Below, piece by piece: positions 1-8,379 of a DNA stretch of 64,000 nucleotides. The notes beneath the pieces are model-generated. The model searched no databases. It was not told where the DNA came from and saw only the letters and a list, made by a program, of their open reading frames with translations. Source of the DNA: Nocardiopsis kunsanensis DSM 44524 (GTDB lineage: Bacteria; Actinomycetota; Actinomycetes; Streptosporangiales; Streptosporangiaceae); assembly GCF_000340965.1 (NCBI RefSeq), contig NZ_ANAY01000006.1, forward strand, positions 186,001 to 250,000, read 5' to 3'. Made by a program: the position numbers and the translations under genes. Positions within the stretch are counted from its first letter, which is position 1. Every line of letters starts with the position of its first letter.

Positions 1-1
1 C

Positions 2-54
2 CTGCACTGCTGCAACAACGCACTCGTGGCGCTCATCGCTCTGAGCTCACTCTG
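2..54 (+). CDS. possible C-terminal tail of an upstream gene (partial)
   Basis: From base 2 one frame reads through 17 codons with mostly G or C in third position and ends at TGA 52-54 (tail ...ALVALIALSSL). This could be the end of a gene entering from the left. It is too short to identify and could be chance. Confidence 0.2.
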
Positions 55-428
55 AGCACGGGCCGGACGACCCGGTGGCGCATTGCAGCCGGGGGTGGCA
101 GGCGTGTGCACCCCTGCGCCGGAGAACCACCCACCGAGGGAACCGGGGGTGGCGCCGAAGCGGGTTGCACACAGACCCGGCCGGGCCGAACCTCCCGACC
201 CCGACGAACCCACCCCCGCTACCACAAGAACCCCCGTCACCGGCTCCAAGAACGGGCTCACCCGGCCACGGCTCCCCCACACCACGAGAAACCTCGGCAA
301 CCGCAGCGGCCGGAGCAGACCAGGGCAGACGAGCTCACCGGACAGGCCCGCAAAGTCTTTCGCAATTTTTCTCATTTCTTGCGAAGGTATGGGCAGTCCC
401 TTCCGCCCTACACACGGAGTGTCCCCGC
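55..428. other. intergenic region upstream of the amylase gene
   Basis: About 370 bases without a convincing gene. Open frames cross it on both strands, but their translations are low-complexity Pro/Arg/Gly-rich. The part nearest the amylase gene (about 350-400) is distinctly AT-rich for this genome and carries an inverted repeat, so it is probably the promoter. Confidence 0.5.
359..385. promoter_or_regulatory. inverted repeat, candidate operator of the amylase gene
   Basis: TTCGCAA (359-365) and TTGCGAA (379-385) form a perfect 7-bp inverted repeat with centres 20 bp apart, in an AT-rich patch 44 bases before the amylase start. The two-turn spacing suggests a dimeric regulator. A LacI/MalR-type protein would be the obvious candidate, but that is inference. 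Confidence 0.4.
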
Positions 429-2276
429 ATGCGGTTCAGCCACGACCCCCACCACGACGGCTCACCCGACTACGTGAGCCTCCACGAGGATCACGCCCGC
501 CTGCGCGTGCGGGTCCCCGGCGGGGCGGACGCGGTATACGCCCACGTGGTGGAGGACGGCGAGGCCGAGCTGATCGAGGGCGAACAGGAGTACTCCTCGG
601 AAGGCGTGAGCTGGTACACGGTGCAGATCCCGCTGCTGGCCGTGGTCACCCCCTACCGGTTCGCGATCGTGCGCGGACGCCGCTACATCTGGCTGAACCA
701 GGCGGGCGCGCACGATCACGAGGTCACCGACGACGGCGACTTCCGCCTGATCACCGGCCCCAACCCGCCCTCGTGGGTCCCGGGGACGGCCGTCTACCAG
801 ATCTTCCCGGACCGGTTCGCCCGCGACGACGACTCGCTCGACCCCCTCACCGAACACCCCGACTGGGCGGTCCCCCGGCACTGGGACGACGAGCCCTCGG
901 GGTCGGGCCCGGCCGCGGCCGTGGAGTACTACGGCGGGACCCTGGACGGGGTGCGGCGCCACTTGGACCACCTGGCCGACCTGGGCGCCGAGGTCGTGTA
1001 CCTGACACCGTTCTTCCCGGCCCGGTCCACGCACCGCTACGACGCCGCCGGTTTCGACGAGGTGGATCCGCTGCTCGGCGGGGACGCGGCCCTGAAGGCG
1101 CTGACGCGTGAGGCCCACGCGCGCGGCATGCGGGTGATGGGCGACCTGACGACCAACCACACCGGCGACCGGCACGAGTGGTTCGAGACCGCTCGGGCCG
1201 ACGCCGACTCCGAGGAAGCGGGCTACTACTACTTCACCGACCACCCGGACGGCTACGTGAGCTGGCTGGGGGTGCGCTCCCTGCCCAAGCTCGACCACTC
1301 CTCCCCCGCACTGCGCGAGCGGATGTACGGCGCCGACGACTCGGTCCTGCTCGACCGGTTGGGCGGCTCGGGCCACTCGGCCGAGGACGAGCGGCTGGAC
1401 GGTTGGCGTATCGACGTCGCCAACATGACCGGGCGCCTGGGCGCCCAGGACGTCAACCACGAGGTCTCCGGCATGATCGCCACCCGTATGCGTGAGATAG
1501 CGCCGCAGGCGTGGCTACTGGCCGAGCACTTCTACGACGCCGGCCCCGACACGCGGCACGACGGCTGGCACGGGGTGATGAACTACGCCGGTTTCACCCG
1601 CCCGGTGTGGGCTTGGCTCAACACCGGTCCTGAAGGGGTGCGGTACGCGGCCACGCACACCTCGGCGCCGCTGCCCACGAGCGGCGCGGCCGCAGCGGTC
1701 CGGGCGATGCGGACCACCAATGCCGGGCTGCCGTGGCGGGTACGCACCCACAGTGTGAACGCGCTGAGCACGCACGATTCCGCGCGTTTTGCCACGGTCG
1801 TGGCCGACCCGGTGCTCCACGCGGTGGGCGTGGCCGCGCAGGCCACGCTTCCGGGCGTGCCGTTCGTCTTCGCCGGTGACGAGATCGGCCTGGAGGGCCG
1901 GGACGGCGAGAACGCCCGCCGCACGATGCCCTGGCACCGCACCGGGGACTGGGACCAGGAGCTCCTGGACGCACACCGCCGTCTGCTCCGCCTGCACCGG
2001 AGCCTGCCCGCGCTCGGGGCCGGCGGGCTGCGTTGGCTGGACTCCGGCGAGCACCACATGACCTTCCTGCGTTCCCTCGGAGAGCAGGTGGTCCTGGTGC
2101 ACCTGGCCAACGGTCCCCACGACGAGCGGACCGCGGAATTCCAGGACCTGGACGCCGACGGGTGGGAGACCGTGGAGAGCGCAGGCCGTGTGCGGGCGCG
2201 CTTCGACGGCAAGGTCGGGGTCGGTGCGGAGGGCCCGGGCCACCTGGTGGCGGTGGGGACCCGGCGCGTGGGGTGA
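429..2276 (+). CDS. alpha-amylase family (GH13) glycosidase
   Basis: Predicted GH13 glycoside hydrolase acting on alpha-1,4-linked glucans or maltodextrins. The 615-residue protein has an N-terminal beta-sandwich-like stretch (about 15-110), then a (beta/alpha)8 domain opening with VYQIFPDRF (122-130). The GH13 signatures are visible: DLTTNH (239-244), nucleophile D329 in GWRIDVAN, acid/base E366 in WLLAEHF and D450 in LSTHDS, followed by a C-terminal beta domain. No signal peptide is seen, so it is probably cytoplasmic, which fits a neopullulanase or maltodextrin-glucosidase subtype; the exact specificity is inference. ATG 429 is chosen because GGAG lies 9 bases upstream and the in-frame sequence before it is not protein-like. 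Confidence 0.85.
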   Translation: MRFSHDPHHDGSPDYVSLHEDHARLRVRVPGGADAVYAHVVEDGEAELIEGEQEYSSEGVSWYTVQIPLLAVVTPYRFAIVRGRRYIWLNQAGAHDHEVTDDGDFRLITGPNPPSWVPGTAVYQIFPDRFARDDDSLDPLTEHPDWAVPRHWDDEPSGSGPAAAVEYYGGTLDGVRRHLDHLADLGAEVVYLTPFFPARSTHRYDAAGFDEVDPLLGGDAALKALTREAHARGMRVMGDLTTNHTGDRHEWFETARADADSEEAGYYYFTDHPDGYVSWLGVRSLPKLDHSSPALRERMYGADDSVLLDRLGGSGHSAEDERLDGWRIDVANMTGRLGAQDVNHEVSGMIATRMREIAPQAWLLAEHFYDAGPDTRHDGWHGVMNYAGFTRPVWAWLNTGPEGVRYAATHTSAPLPTSGAAAAVRAMRTTNAGLPWRVRTHSVNALSTHDSARFATVVADPVLHAVGVAAQATLPGVPFVFAGDEIGLEGRDGENARRTMPWHRTGDWDQELLDAHRRLLRLHRSLPALGAGGLRWLDSGEHHMTFLRSLGEQVVLVHLANGPHDERTAEFQDLDADGWETVESAGRVRARFDGKVGVGAEGPGHLVAVGTRRVG

Positions 2277-2330
2277 CCGGGGCCGGGGTGGCCGATCACA
2301 CGAGGCGTCCGCCCCGTCCCGGGTGGGACC

Positions 2331-2957
2331 ATGGTGATCATGGTTGGGGAGCTTCTCGTCGCGGCCGGCATGCTGGCCGTGGTCACCATGGCGCCGGGGC
2401 CCGACATGGCCGTGGTGACCCGCCAGGTCGTGTCCGGGGGCCGGGGCGACGGCCTGCGCACGACCCTCGGCATCATCCTGGGCCTGTGCATGTGGGGGGC
2501 TCTGACGGCGCTGGGGCTGTCCGCACTCCTGGCAGCCTCCCCCACGGCCTTCACGGTGGTGACCTACGCCGGTGCGGCCTACCTCGTCCACCTGGGTGTG
2601 CGGTCCTTCCTCGACAGTCGGCACAGGGACGAGGCCCCTGCCGACGCCGCCCCGCCCAGGGGCGGCAACGCGTGGACGGTCGGCCTGATCAGCAACGTCC
2701 TCAACCCCAAGATCGCGGTCTTCTACATCGGCCTGCTGCCGACCCTGGCCCCGTCCGCGCTGCCGACCCAGTGGGGTATGGCGCTGCTGGTCGCGGCGCA
2801 CCTGGTGCTCACGGCGCTCTGGTTGGGCGGGTACGTACTGGTCCTGGACGCCGCGAAACACTTCTTCGCGCGCCCGGCGGTGCGCCGCTGGATGGACCGG
2901 ATCATGGGCAGTGTGCTGGTCGTCTTCGGGGTCCGTGTCGCTGTGAACAGTCCCTGA
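2331..2957 (+). CDS. LysE/RhtB family amino-acid exporter
   Basis: A 208-residue inner-membrane protein of the LysE/RhtB translocator family, which exports amino acids or homoserine-lactone-like compounds. It shows the family N-terminal motif APGPDMAVVTRQ after the first hydrophobic segment, about six membrane segments, and the conserved NVLNPKIAVFYIGLLP block in the middle. The usual family length is about 205 residues, so it is complete. It starts 54 bases after the amylase gene but has no obvious functional link to it. Two ATG codons (2331 and 2340) are possible; the first is taken because GGGTGGG precedes it. The substrate cannot be told from sequence. Confidence 0.85.
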   Translation: MVIMVGELLVAAGMLAVVTMAPGPDMAVVTRQVVSGGRGDGLRTTLGIILGLCMWGALTALGLSALLAASPTAFTVVTYAGAAYLVHLGVRSFLDSRHRDEAPADAAPPRGGNAWTVGLISNVLNPKIAVFYIGLLPTLAPSALPTQWGMALLVAAHLVLTALWLGGYVLVLDAAKHFFARPAVRRWMDRIMGSVLVVFGVRVAVNSP

Positions 2958-2961
2958 CCGC

Positions 2962-2989
2962 CGGGCCGGCCGGTACCTCCACCGGCCCG
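2962..2989 (+). terminator. hairpin terminator after the LysE gene
   Basis: CGGGCCGG (2962-2969) and CCGGCCCG (2982-2989) form a perfect 8-bp stem with a 12-base loop, 4 bases after the LysE stop codon. There is no U-tract, as is common in actinobacteria. Confidence 0.5.
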
Positions 2990-3094
2990 ACCAGGGGCCT
3001 CCTGCTCATACGGTGGAGCCGTCACCACGGCGCGGGCCTCCCGCGTCCGCGCCAGCGCCCCGCCCCCGTCGGGGACCGAACGGATCGGATCATC

Positions 3095-3655
3095 TTGTAC
3101 CTGAGTCGCGTCAGCCTCGACCCCGAACGCACCCCCGGCATGGAGCAGTGGGCGGTGATGGGGCGGGCCGTGCGCAAGGCGGTCGATCCCGACCCCGGGT
3201 CCGACCCCAGGGTGCTGTGGGCACGTTTGTCCCCCACCAGCCTCGTGATCAGCTCGGACACCGCTCCCGCCTGGGGCAGGATCCCCGGCGCGCTCTCGGT
3301 CACCTACCTGCCCCTGCCCCGGTACGGGGAGGGCGAGACCGTCCGCTGGGAGCTGATCACCGCGCCGACCGGCCGGAAGCAGGACGGGGCCGGATCGGAG
3401 AAGCCGCGCGGCAAGCGGGTCCCCCTGCCCGAATCGGCGTTCGAGGACTGGCTGGAGCACAAGCTGGGGGACGCGCTGCAGGTCGAGAGCGCCTCGTGGA
3501 AACGCCTGGGAGGCAGACCGGCCCGTTACCACTTCACCGGCACGGCCGTGGTGACGGACAGCGACGAGCTCCAGGACCTCTCCCTGGACGGCGTCGGTGC
3601 GGGCATCGCTACCGGCGCGGGTCTGCTGTTGACCAACCCTCTCGCTCCCCGGTAG
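3095..3655 (+). CDS. orphan Cas6e/CasE-like protein, catalytic His missing
   Basis: A 186-residue protein resembling type I-E CRISPR pre-crRNA endoribonuclease Cas6e along its length. It opens with YLSRV, has VRWELITAPTGRK and KRVPLPESAFEDWLEHKLGDA where CasE has its second-domain entry and KR.RVPL...WL..KLG block, and ends with the Gly-rich loop GVGAGIATGAGLL (166-178) followed by NPL. The helix that carries the catalytic His in CasE (LHQGLW in E. coli) reads WAVMGRAV (19-26), with no His, and the usual basic residue in the Gly-rich loop is replaced. No other cas gene or repeat array is in the window. TTG 3095 is chosen because family members start M-Y-L; there is no strong ribosome site. 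The fold call is firm; RNA cleavage is doubtful. Confidence 0.75.
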   Translation: MYLSRVSLDPERTPGMEQWAVMGRAVRKAVDPDPGSDPRVLWARLSPTSLVISSDTAPAWGRIPGALSVTYLPLPRYGEGETVRWELITAPTGRKQDGAGSEKPRGKRVPLPESAFEDWLEHKLGDALQVESASWKRLGGRPARYHFTGTAVVTDSDELQDLSLDGVGAGIATGAGLLLTNPLAPR

Positions 3656-3669
3656 GCCCGGGCCTCCCT

Positions 3670-4029
3670 TCAGCGCGTGTGGTCGCCGACCTCCAACGAG
3701 GCCCGTACCTGGCCCATGCCCGTGATGACCACGGTCGTGAGGCAGATGCCCAGAAGGACGGGTACCGGGTCGCCGGGGTCGTCGGCCAGCAGGGCCCACA
3801 GCGCCGTGCCCGGGGCCGCCGCCGACAGCACGTACGAGGCCGCGGCCAGGTGGGGATGCAGGCGGCGCCGGTAGGCCTCGGCCTGCTCCCTGGTCACGAT
3901 GCCCGGCGGCAGCTGGACGAACGTGCGCAACCGCCCCTGCCCGTCCTCGCTCACCGGGCGTCCGGCCGACCACAGCAGGGCCCCGGCCAGGACGGCGTAC
4001 ACGAACGCGATGGTCAGCCAGGAGGTCAA
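3670..4029 (-). CDS. small multi-pass membrane protein paired with the SdpI-like gene
   Basis: A 119-residue protein of unknown function with about three hydrophobic segments (residues 2-20, 60-80 and 85-105) joined by a charged loop rich in Arg and Glu. It begins at TTG 4029, whose last two bases are shared with the TGA stop of the SdpI-like gene upstream, so the two are almost certainly translationally coupled. The coupling suggests a joint role in the membrane. I do not recognise a family motif. Its stop codon lies 14 bases from that of the convergent Cas6e-like gene. Confidence 0.65.
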   Translation of the reverse strand: MTSWLTIAFVYAVLAGALLWSAGRPVSEDGQGRLRTFVQLPPGIVTREQAEAYRRRLHPHLAAASYVLSAAAPGTALWALLADDPGDPVPVLLGICLTTVVITGMGQVRASLEVGDHTR

Positions 4030-4508
4030 CGGCCCCGGCCTCCGCCCTCGTACGGGTCCTCGTCGGCGAGGGCGTCCCCGCGTGCGTCCTCCTCCGCCAG
4101 GGCGTGTTTGGCCGCCCGCTGGGCCCGTACGGTGCCGACGACCATCACCCCCGTGCCCAGGAGCACGAGTGCCAGCATCGGTAGGGCCTGCGCGCCTGCG
4201 TTGTCGAACAGGAACAGCGGCACGATCGAGAGCGCGTAGAACAGTCCGCTGCCGGTGAAGACCGGGGCCGCACGGTCGTGCACCGCGTACCAGTTGCGTG
4301 CGCTGTCCATGGTGAAGGCGGTGCGGATACCGGCGATCAGGTTGGGGTGGAGTGTGCGTCTGGCGCTGAGAACCCCGCACACCACCAGGGCCACGGCCGA
4401 AGCGGCGATCACGAACGTCAGCCACGCCAGGGAACCGCCCCGGATCGCCTCTTGCCCGGCGGCCACGGCCGTAACGGCCCACGGGAGGTCCGGTAGCTTC
4501 ATGCGCAC
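4026..4508 (-). CDS. SdpI family membrane protein
   Basis: A 160-residue integral membrane protein with about four membrane segments and the SdpI-family C-terminal signature: after the second helix, PNLIAGIRTAFTM followed by SARNWYAVHDRAAP. In Bacillus subtilis SdpI gives immunity to the SdpC toxin and binds the SdpR repressor. Here no sdpC- or sdpR-like gene is adjacent, so the job is unknown; many actinobacterial homologues are stand-alone. The C-terminus is acidic and Gly-rich. ATG 4508 is used; ATG 4502 is an equally possible start. Confidence 0.75.
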   Translation of the reverse strand: MRMKLPDLPWAVTAVAAGQEAIRGGSLAWLTFVIAASAVALVVCGVLSARRTLHPNLIAGIRTAFTMDSARNWYAVHDRAAPVFTGSGLFYALSIVPLFLFDNAGAQALPMLALVLLGTGVMVVGTVRAQRAAKHALAEEDARGDALADEDPYEGGGRGR

Positions 4509-4768
4509 GCCTCTTCCCTCGCTCTGATCCGGTTGTACGGGCCAAGCCTAGGAAACCGTGCCGGTGGCGAGCCATCCCACGGCCGTCTGGGCCGGGGGCC
4601 ATGACACGTGTCCCCCACCCGTGACGGCCGTCATGTTCCGCACGTCCTTCACAGGCGCCGGGGCCGTCCGCGGCCGCCAGGCGCCCGTGCGGAAGGGGAC
4701 CCGGCCTACGCGGAGGGCGGGGCAGCATAAGCCGAGCCGTGCGCCTCTCCTGCTCCCCCTATGTGCTG

Positions 4769-4900
4769 TTGACGTCCTCCCCGTCGTGAACGACGGGGAT
4801 TGCGACCCGCCCTGACGGGCGGGTGGTGCCCGCGCCTCGCGGCGCGGGCCGGTTCCTGTTTCACCGGGTCCTGCCGGCCGCTCAGGCGGCTGGTCTTACG
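4769..4900 (-). ncRNA. putative omega RNA (reRNA) of the TnpB element
   Basis: Read on the minus strand, the end of tnpB runs into a chain of perfect hairpins: an imperfect 8-bp stem (4893-4874), a 9-bp stem with a 4-base loop (4849-4828), an 8-bp stem with a 4-base loop (4824-4805) and a terminal 8-bp stem CCCCGTCG/CGACGGGG (4798-4779). It ends in GAGGACGTCAA at 4769. This is the arrangement of IS200/IS605 right ends, whose transcript guides TnpB. The guide would be the flanking bases starting at 4768. The 5' limit is not defined and probably lies inside tnpB. Confidence 0.6.
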
Positions 4901-6079
4901 GCCCCTCCGCAGGCGTTTTTCCTGTCGGCCCGCCGGCCGCCGGGACGATACGGGCCGCGTTGAGGTCCCGATCGTGGATCGTCTGGCACACCGGGCAGGT
5001 CCAGGTGCGCACGTGCAACGGTTTGGGGCCCGTCCACGGCCCCGCATTCGGAGCAGGTCTGTGAGGAGGGCAGGAACCGGTCCACCTTGGTGAAGGTCCG
5101 CCCGTACCGGACCGCTTTGTACTCGAGCATGGACACGGACTGCGACCAGCCCGCGTCATGCACGCTCTGGGCCAGCTTCGTGCGCCCCAGGGCCTTCACC
5201 GACAGGTCTTCCACGTGGACGGTTTGGTTCTCGCGCGTGATCCGTGTGGAGAGCTGGTGGTGGAAGTTTTGCGGGCGTCGGCCACCCGCACATGGGCGCG
5301 GGCCACCTTGAGGCGGGCCTTCTCCTTGTTGTGGGAGCCTTTCTGTGTGCGGGACAGGGCGCGTTGGGCCTTCTTCAGTTTTTTGCCGGCCCGGCGCAGG
5401 AACCGGGGACTGGCGACCTCGGTGCCGTTCGAGAACACCGCGAAGTGCGACAACCCGAGATCGATGCCGACCTCGGGTGTGGTGTCGGGGAGCGGCTCGT
5501 CGTCGGTTTCGACCACGAACGAGGCGAAGTACCGGCCGGCGGCGTCCTTGACCACGGTCACCGACGAGGGGGGCGAGGGAAGGCTGCGCGACCACGCCGC
5601 CTTCACGTCCCCGACGCCGGGCAGGGCCGGCTTTCCGGCGTTGGTGATCTTCCAGCGGGCGTTGTTGGTGAACCGGGCCGACTGGACGGGGTCGCGGCGC
5701 GGCTTGAAGCGGGGCGCGCCCACCTTGGCCCCCGGCGTGTGCCGGTCTTGGAGTCCTCGTGGGCCTTCCAGGCCCGGTCCAGATCCCGCAGTACCTGCTG
5801 GAGCGGTACCGCCGACACCTCGCCCAGCCACGCCCGTTCGGGGGTCTTCTTCGCCCCGGTGATCAACGCCTGGGACAACTCGGCGCTCTTGGGAACCCGC
5901 ACATAGGGGCCCTCGGCGATCCGGTGCTTCGCAGAGCCGGGCAGCTTGTTGGCGGCCTTGACCGGCCTGGTCCGTTCCAGCGCGTCGTTGTGGACCACCC
6001 GCACACACCCGAACAGGCGGGCCGGCGCGACGCGCTGGGGCCCGTCCGGGCAGAGGCGGTAGGCGAACCGAAGCTGCAC
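4896..6079 (-). pseudogene. tnpB: tnpB (RNA-guided nuclease), three frameshifts
   Basis: Remnant of an OrfB/TnpB nuclease of about 390 codons. It starts at GTG 6079 (VQLRFAYRL), shifts frame near 5740 (between AHEDSKTGT and AKVGAPRFK), again near 5268 (between ADARK and FHHQLSTRI) and again near 5023 (between CGAVDGP and KPLHVR), and ends at TAA 4896. Read across the shifts, all catalytic parts remain: RuvC D in VGIDLGLSHFAVFSNG, E in VHVEDLSVKAL, D in HDRDLNAA, and the zinc-finger pairs CSEC and CPVC. It is therefore a recent decay product. Sequencing errors could mimic this, but three separate single-base shifts make a pseudogene more likely. Confidence 0.8.
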
Positions 6080-6343
6080 GCGAACAACCGCACGAGAAGG
6101 GTCGGCGTACGCGCAGGAAAACCAGGAAAGAGCCCGGATCCGGCGGTGGCAAAAACGGTCCCGGCCGGGTATGGTGCTGGACTCGAAACCGTGCCGGCCA
6201 CGAGCGACAAGCCACACCGGTGTGCTGTGCCCCTGCATGCCAGGACCATGAAACGCCTGGTCTGACAGGCTCGGGCGCAGGGGCGGAGCCGATCCACCTC
6301 CGGCCTGAACTCCGGAGCACTCTCGGACAAGACAGGTAGCTCC

Positions 6344-7645
6344 GTGACCGTTACACCTGTGACACGCCCTTCACGTTCTCTGCTCGATCCCGTGCGGTGG
6401 GACCCCCGCGGCAGGACCGCTCCCGCCGCAGCGCGGATCCTGTTCTGGACGACCATCGGGCTCATCGTGCTGCTGCGGGGGTTCTTCTCCTACCTGGAGG
6501 GGCAGTTCGTCCCCGCCACGTTCGAGGACGTCCCGGTCGTCTATCTCGCGGCGCTGGCCTGTTTGGTACCGACCGTGCTCCTGTGGCCCATGCTGCCCTG
6601 GCACGGACACCCCTCGGCACGCGAGACGGCGGCCACGGTGGGTTTCGTCCTCGCGTCACTGGCGATCTTCGCCATCAGCGAGTTCGGCCACTACTTCCTC
6701 ATGGCCACGGTCGTCGCTCAGGCCACGAGCGCGTTCGGGTTCCGCACGGGTGCGCTCTCGTGCGGCCTGTTCGGCGTGGTCAACTTCGCGGTCCAGTACT
6801 TCGTCACCGATTTCACGACCATGATGGCGGTCTCCAACAGCACCGTGGTGGCCGTATCCGGGCTCATCATCTGCTTCGTCGTGACCGGGCTCGTGGCCGC
6901 CGGCCGCCAGGCCGAGCACACCCGTGAGCTCCTCGCCGACCTGGAACGTGCCCACCGGGACCTCGAAGACACCCACCGCAAACTCCGCCACTACACCGCA
7001 CGCACCCGTGAGCTCGCCGTGGCCGAGGAACGCTCCCGCATGGCACGCGAGATGCACGACAGCACCGGTCACCACCTCACCGCGATCAACGTGTGCCTGG
7101 CCAACGCAGAACGCGGCGGCCCCGTACCCGATCAGGTACGCGAGGACGTCGGCGAGGCCCGGCAGCTGGCCAAGCAGGCCCTCGAGGAGACCCGCCGGTG
7201 GGTGCGTGCCCTCAAACCCCTCGACCTGGAGGGACGGACCGGGGCGGAGGCCATCGGCGCCCTGGTCGGGTCCTTCTCCGACACCGGGGCCCGAACGCGG
7301 TTCCGGTTGGAAGGGGCGTGGCCGGAGGGCATGGACGGCGAGGCCGAACTGGCCGCCTACCGCGCCGCTCAGGAGGGGCTCACCAACGCGCTGCGCCATT
7401 CCGGCGCCGCACACATCGACGTGGCCGTACGGATCACCGAGGACGACGTGGCGGTGGAGATCTCCGACGACGGGACCGGTGCGGACGGGACGGCAGCCGG
7501 TTCCGGGTTCGGTCTCACCGTCCTACGGGAGCGCCTGATCGCCCTGGGCGGGTCCCTGGACGGCCGCAACCGCCCCGGGGGCGGCTACGTGCTCACCGCC
7601 CGCGTTCCCCGTAAAGCCGATCCGAGCCTGGAGAACATCTCGTGA
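6344..7645 (+). CDS. two-component sensor histidine kinase, NarL type
   Basis: A 433-residue membrane sensor kinase. About six hydrophobic segments fill residues 30-185, then a coiled-coil-like linker (185-225), then a HisKA_3 dimerisation domain with phospho-acceptor H238 in MAREMHDSTGHHL, and a GHKL ATPase domain with the N-box QEGLTNALRHSGA and G-boxes DDGTG and GSGFGLTVLRERL. It autophosphorylates and passes phosphate to the response regulator whose GTG start overlaps its stop by four bases. There is no extracellular sensor domain, so it may sense membrane state or an intramembrane ligand. GTG 6344 is the start; AGGT lies about 6 bases upstream. Confidence 0.9.
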   Translation: MTVTPVTRPSRSLLDPVRWDPRGRTAPAAARILFWTTIGLIVLLRGFFSYLEGQFVPATFEDVPVVYLAALACLVPTVLLWPMLPWHGHPSARETAATVGFVLASLAIFAISEFGHYFLMATVVAQATSAFGFRTGALSCGLFGVVNFAVQYFVTDFTTMMAVSNSTVVAVSGLIICFVVTGLVAAGRQAEHTRELLADLERAHRDLEDTHRKLRHYTARTRELAVAEERSRMAREMHDSTGHHLTAINVCLANAERGGPVPDQVREDVGEARQLAKQALEETRRWVRALKPLDLEGRTGAEAIGALVGSFSDTGARTRFRLEGAWPEGMDGEAELAAYRAAQEGLTNALRHSGAAHIDVAVRITEDDVAVEISDDGTGADGTAAGSGFGLTVLRERLIALGGSLDGRNRPGGGYVLTARVPRKADPSLENIS

Positions 7646-8310
7646 GTACACAGCCCGTGCGTGTCCTGGTGGTGGACGACCAGCCCCTCATGCGCCGGGG
7701 CCTGGCCCGGCTCCTGGCTGCCGAGGACGGGCTCGAGGTCGTGGGCGAGGCGGGCCACGGCGAGGAGGCACTCGCTCTGCTCGCCGGGTTCGCCGGGCAC
7801 GAGCGGCCGCACGTGGCGCTGGTCGACGTGCGGATGCCGGTCATGGACGGGATCACCCTGATCCGACGGCTGGGTGAGGACCACCCCGCGGTGGCGACGG
7901 TGGTCCTGACGACCTTCCAGGAGGACGAGTACCTGTTCGAGGGGTTGCGGGCGGGGGCTCGCGGTTACCTGCTCAAGGACGCCGAACCGGACGAGGTCGC
8001 TGATGTGCTGCGCCGGGCCGCACGGGGCGAGCGGGTCCTGACGGGTGTGGTCGCGGACCGGCTCGTCGGGGCCCTGGACGCCTTCCCCTCACCGGTTCCG
8101 GAGCCGTCCTCGTCTGCTGCGGGGCCGCTGTCGGAGCGTGAGACCGAGATCGCGCAGCTCATCAGCGAGGGTGCTGCGAACCGGGAGATCTCCGAACGCC
8201 TCTTCGTCACCGAGGGGACCGTGCGCAACCACGTCACCAACGCGCTGCGCAAGCTCGACCTGCGCGACCGTACCCAGCTCGCGCTGTGGTACTCGCGCGA
8301 AAGGGGCTGA
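7642..8310 (+). CDS. LuxR/NarL family response regulator
   Basis: A 222-residue DNA-binding response regulator, partner of the kinase it overlaps (GTGA). The receiver domain (about 6-125) has the acidic pair DD (12-13), phospho-acceptor D62 in VALVDVRMPVMDG, the T in VVLTT and K112 in YLLKDAEPDE. After a linker rich in Pro and Ser, the C-terminal LuxR-type helix-turn-helix (about 155-215) reads LSERETEIAQLISEGAANREISERLFVTEGTVRNHV. The target is unknown. The convergent serine hydrolase lies beyond a shared hairpin, so it is not in the same transcript. Confidence 0.93.
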   Translation: MSTQPVRVLVVDDQPLMRRGLARLLAAEDGLEVVGEAGHGEEALALLAGFAGHERPHVALVDVRMPVMDGITLIRRLGEDHPAVATVVLTTFQEDEYLFEGLRAGARGYLLKDAEPDEVADVLRRAARGERVLTGVVADRLVGALDAFPSPVPEPSSSAAGPLSERETEIAQLISEGAANREISERLFVTEGTVRNHVTNALRKLDLRDRTQLALWYSRERG

Positions 8311-8315
8311 GACGG

Positions 8316-8347
8316 GTGCGGGGAGTACGGGGCCGTCCTCCCCGCAC
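8316..8347. terminator. hairpin terminator between response regulator and serine hydrolase
   Basis: GTGCGGGGAG (8316-8325) and CTCCCCGCAC (8338-8347) form a perfect 10-bp stem with a 12-base loop between convergent genes, suited to act on both strands. Confidence 0.6.
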
Positions 8348-8379
8348 TCCCCCGTCCTGCCCGCACTCGGGGCCGGGCC

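Larger units (their letters stand above)
4769..6247 (-). mobile_element. TnpB-only IS200/IS605-family element, decayed
   Basis: The element consists of a broken tnpB with a hairpin-rich right end finishing in TCAA (4772-4769). No tnpA (Y1 transposase) is present, as in IS1341-type elements, so it cannot move by itself. The left end is tentative: minus-strand TTCAT (6252-6248) is a plausible target-adjacent motif, and a perfect 12-bp palindrome CACACCGGTGTG (6213-6224) just inside could be the left-end hairpin. The element separates the SdpI-like gene from the two-component system. Confidence 0.55.

Noticed and set aside
4896..6079. tnpB as a functional nuclease gene
   Set aside because: The conserved parts lie in four different frame segments. 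No single start-to-stop frame covers more than part of the protein.
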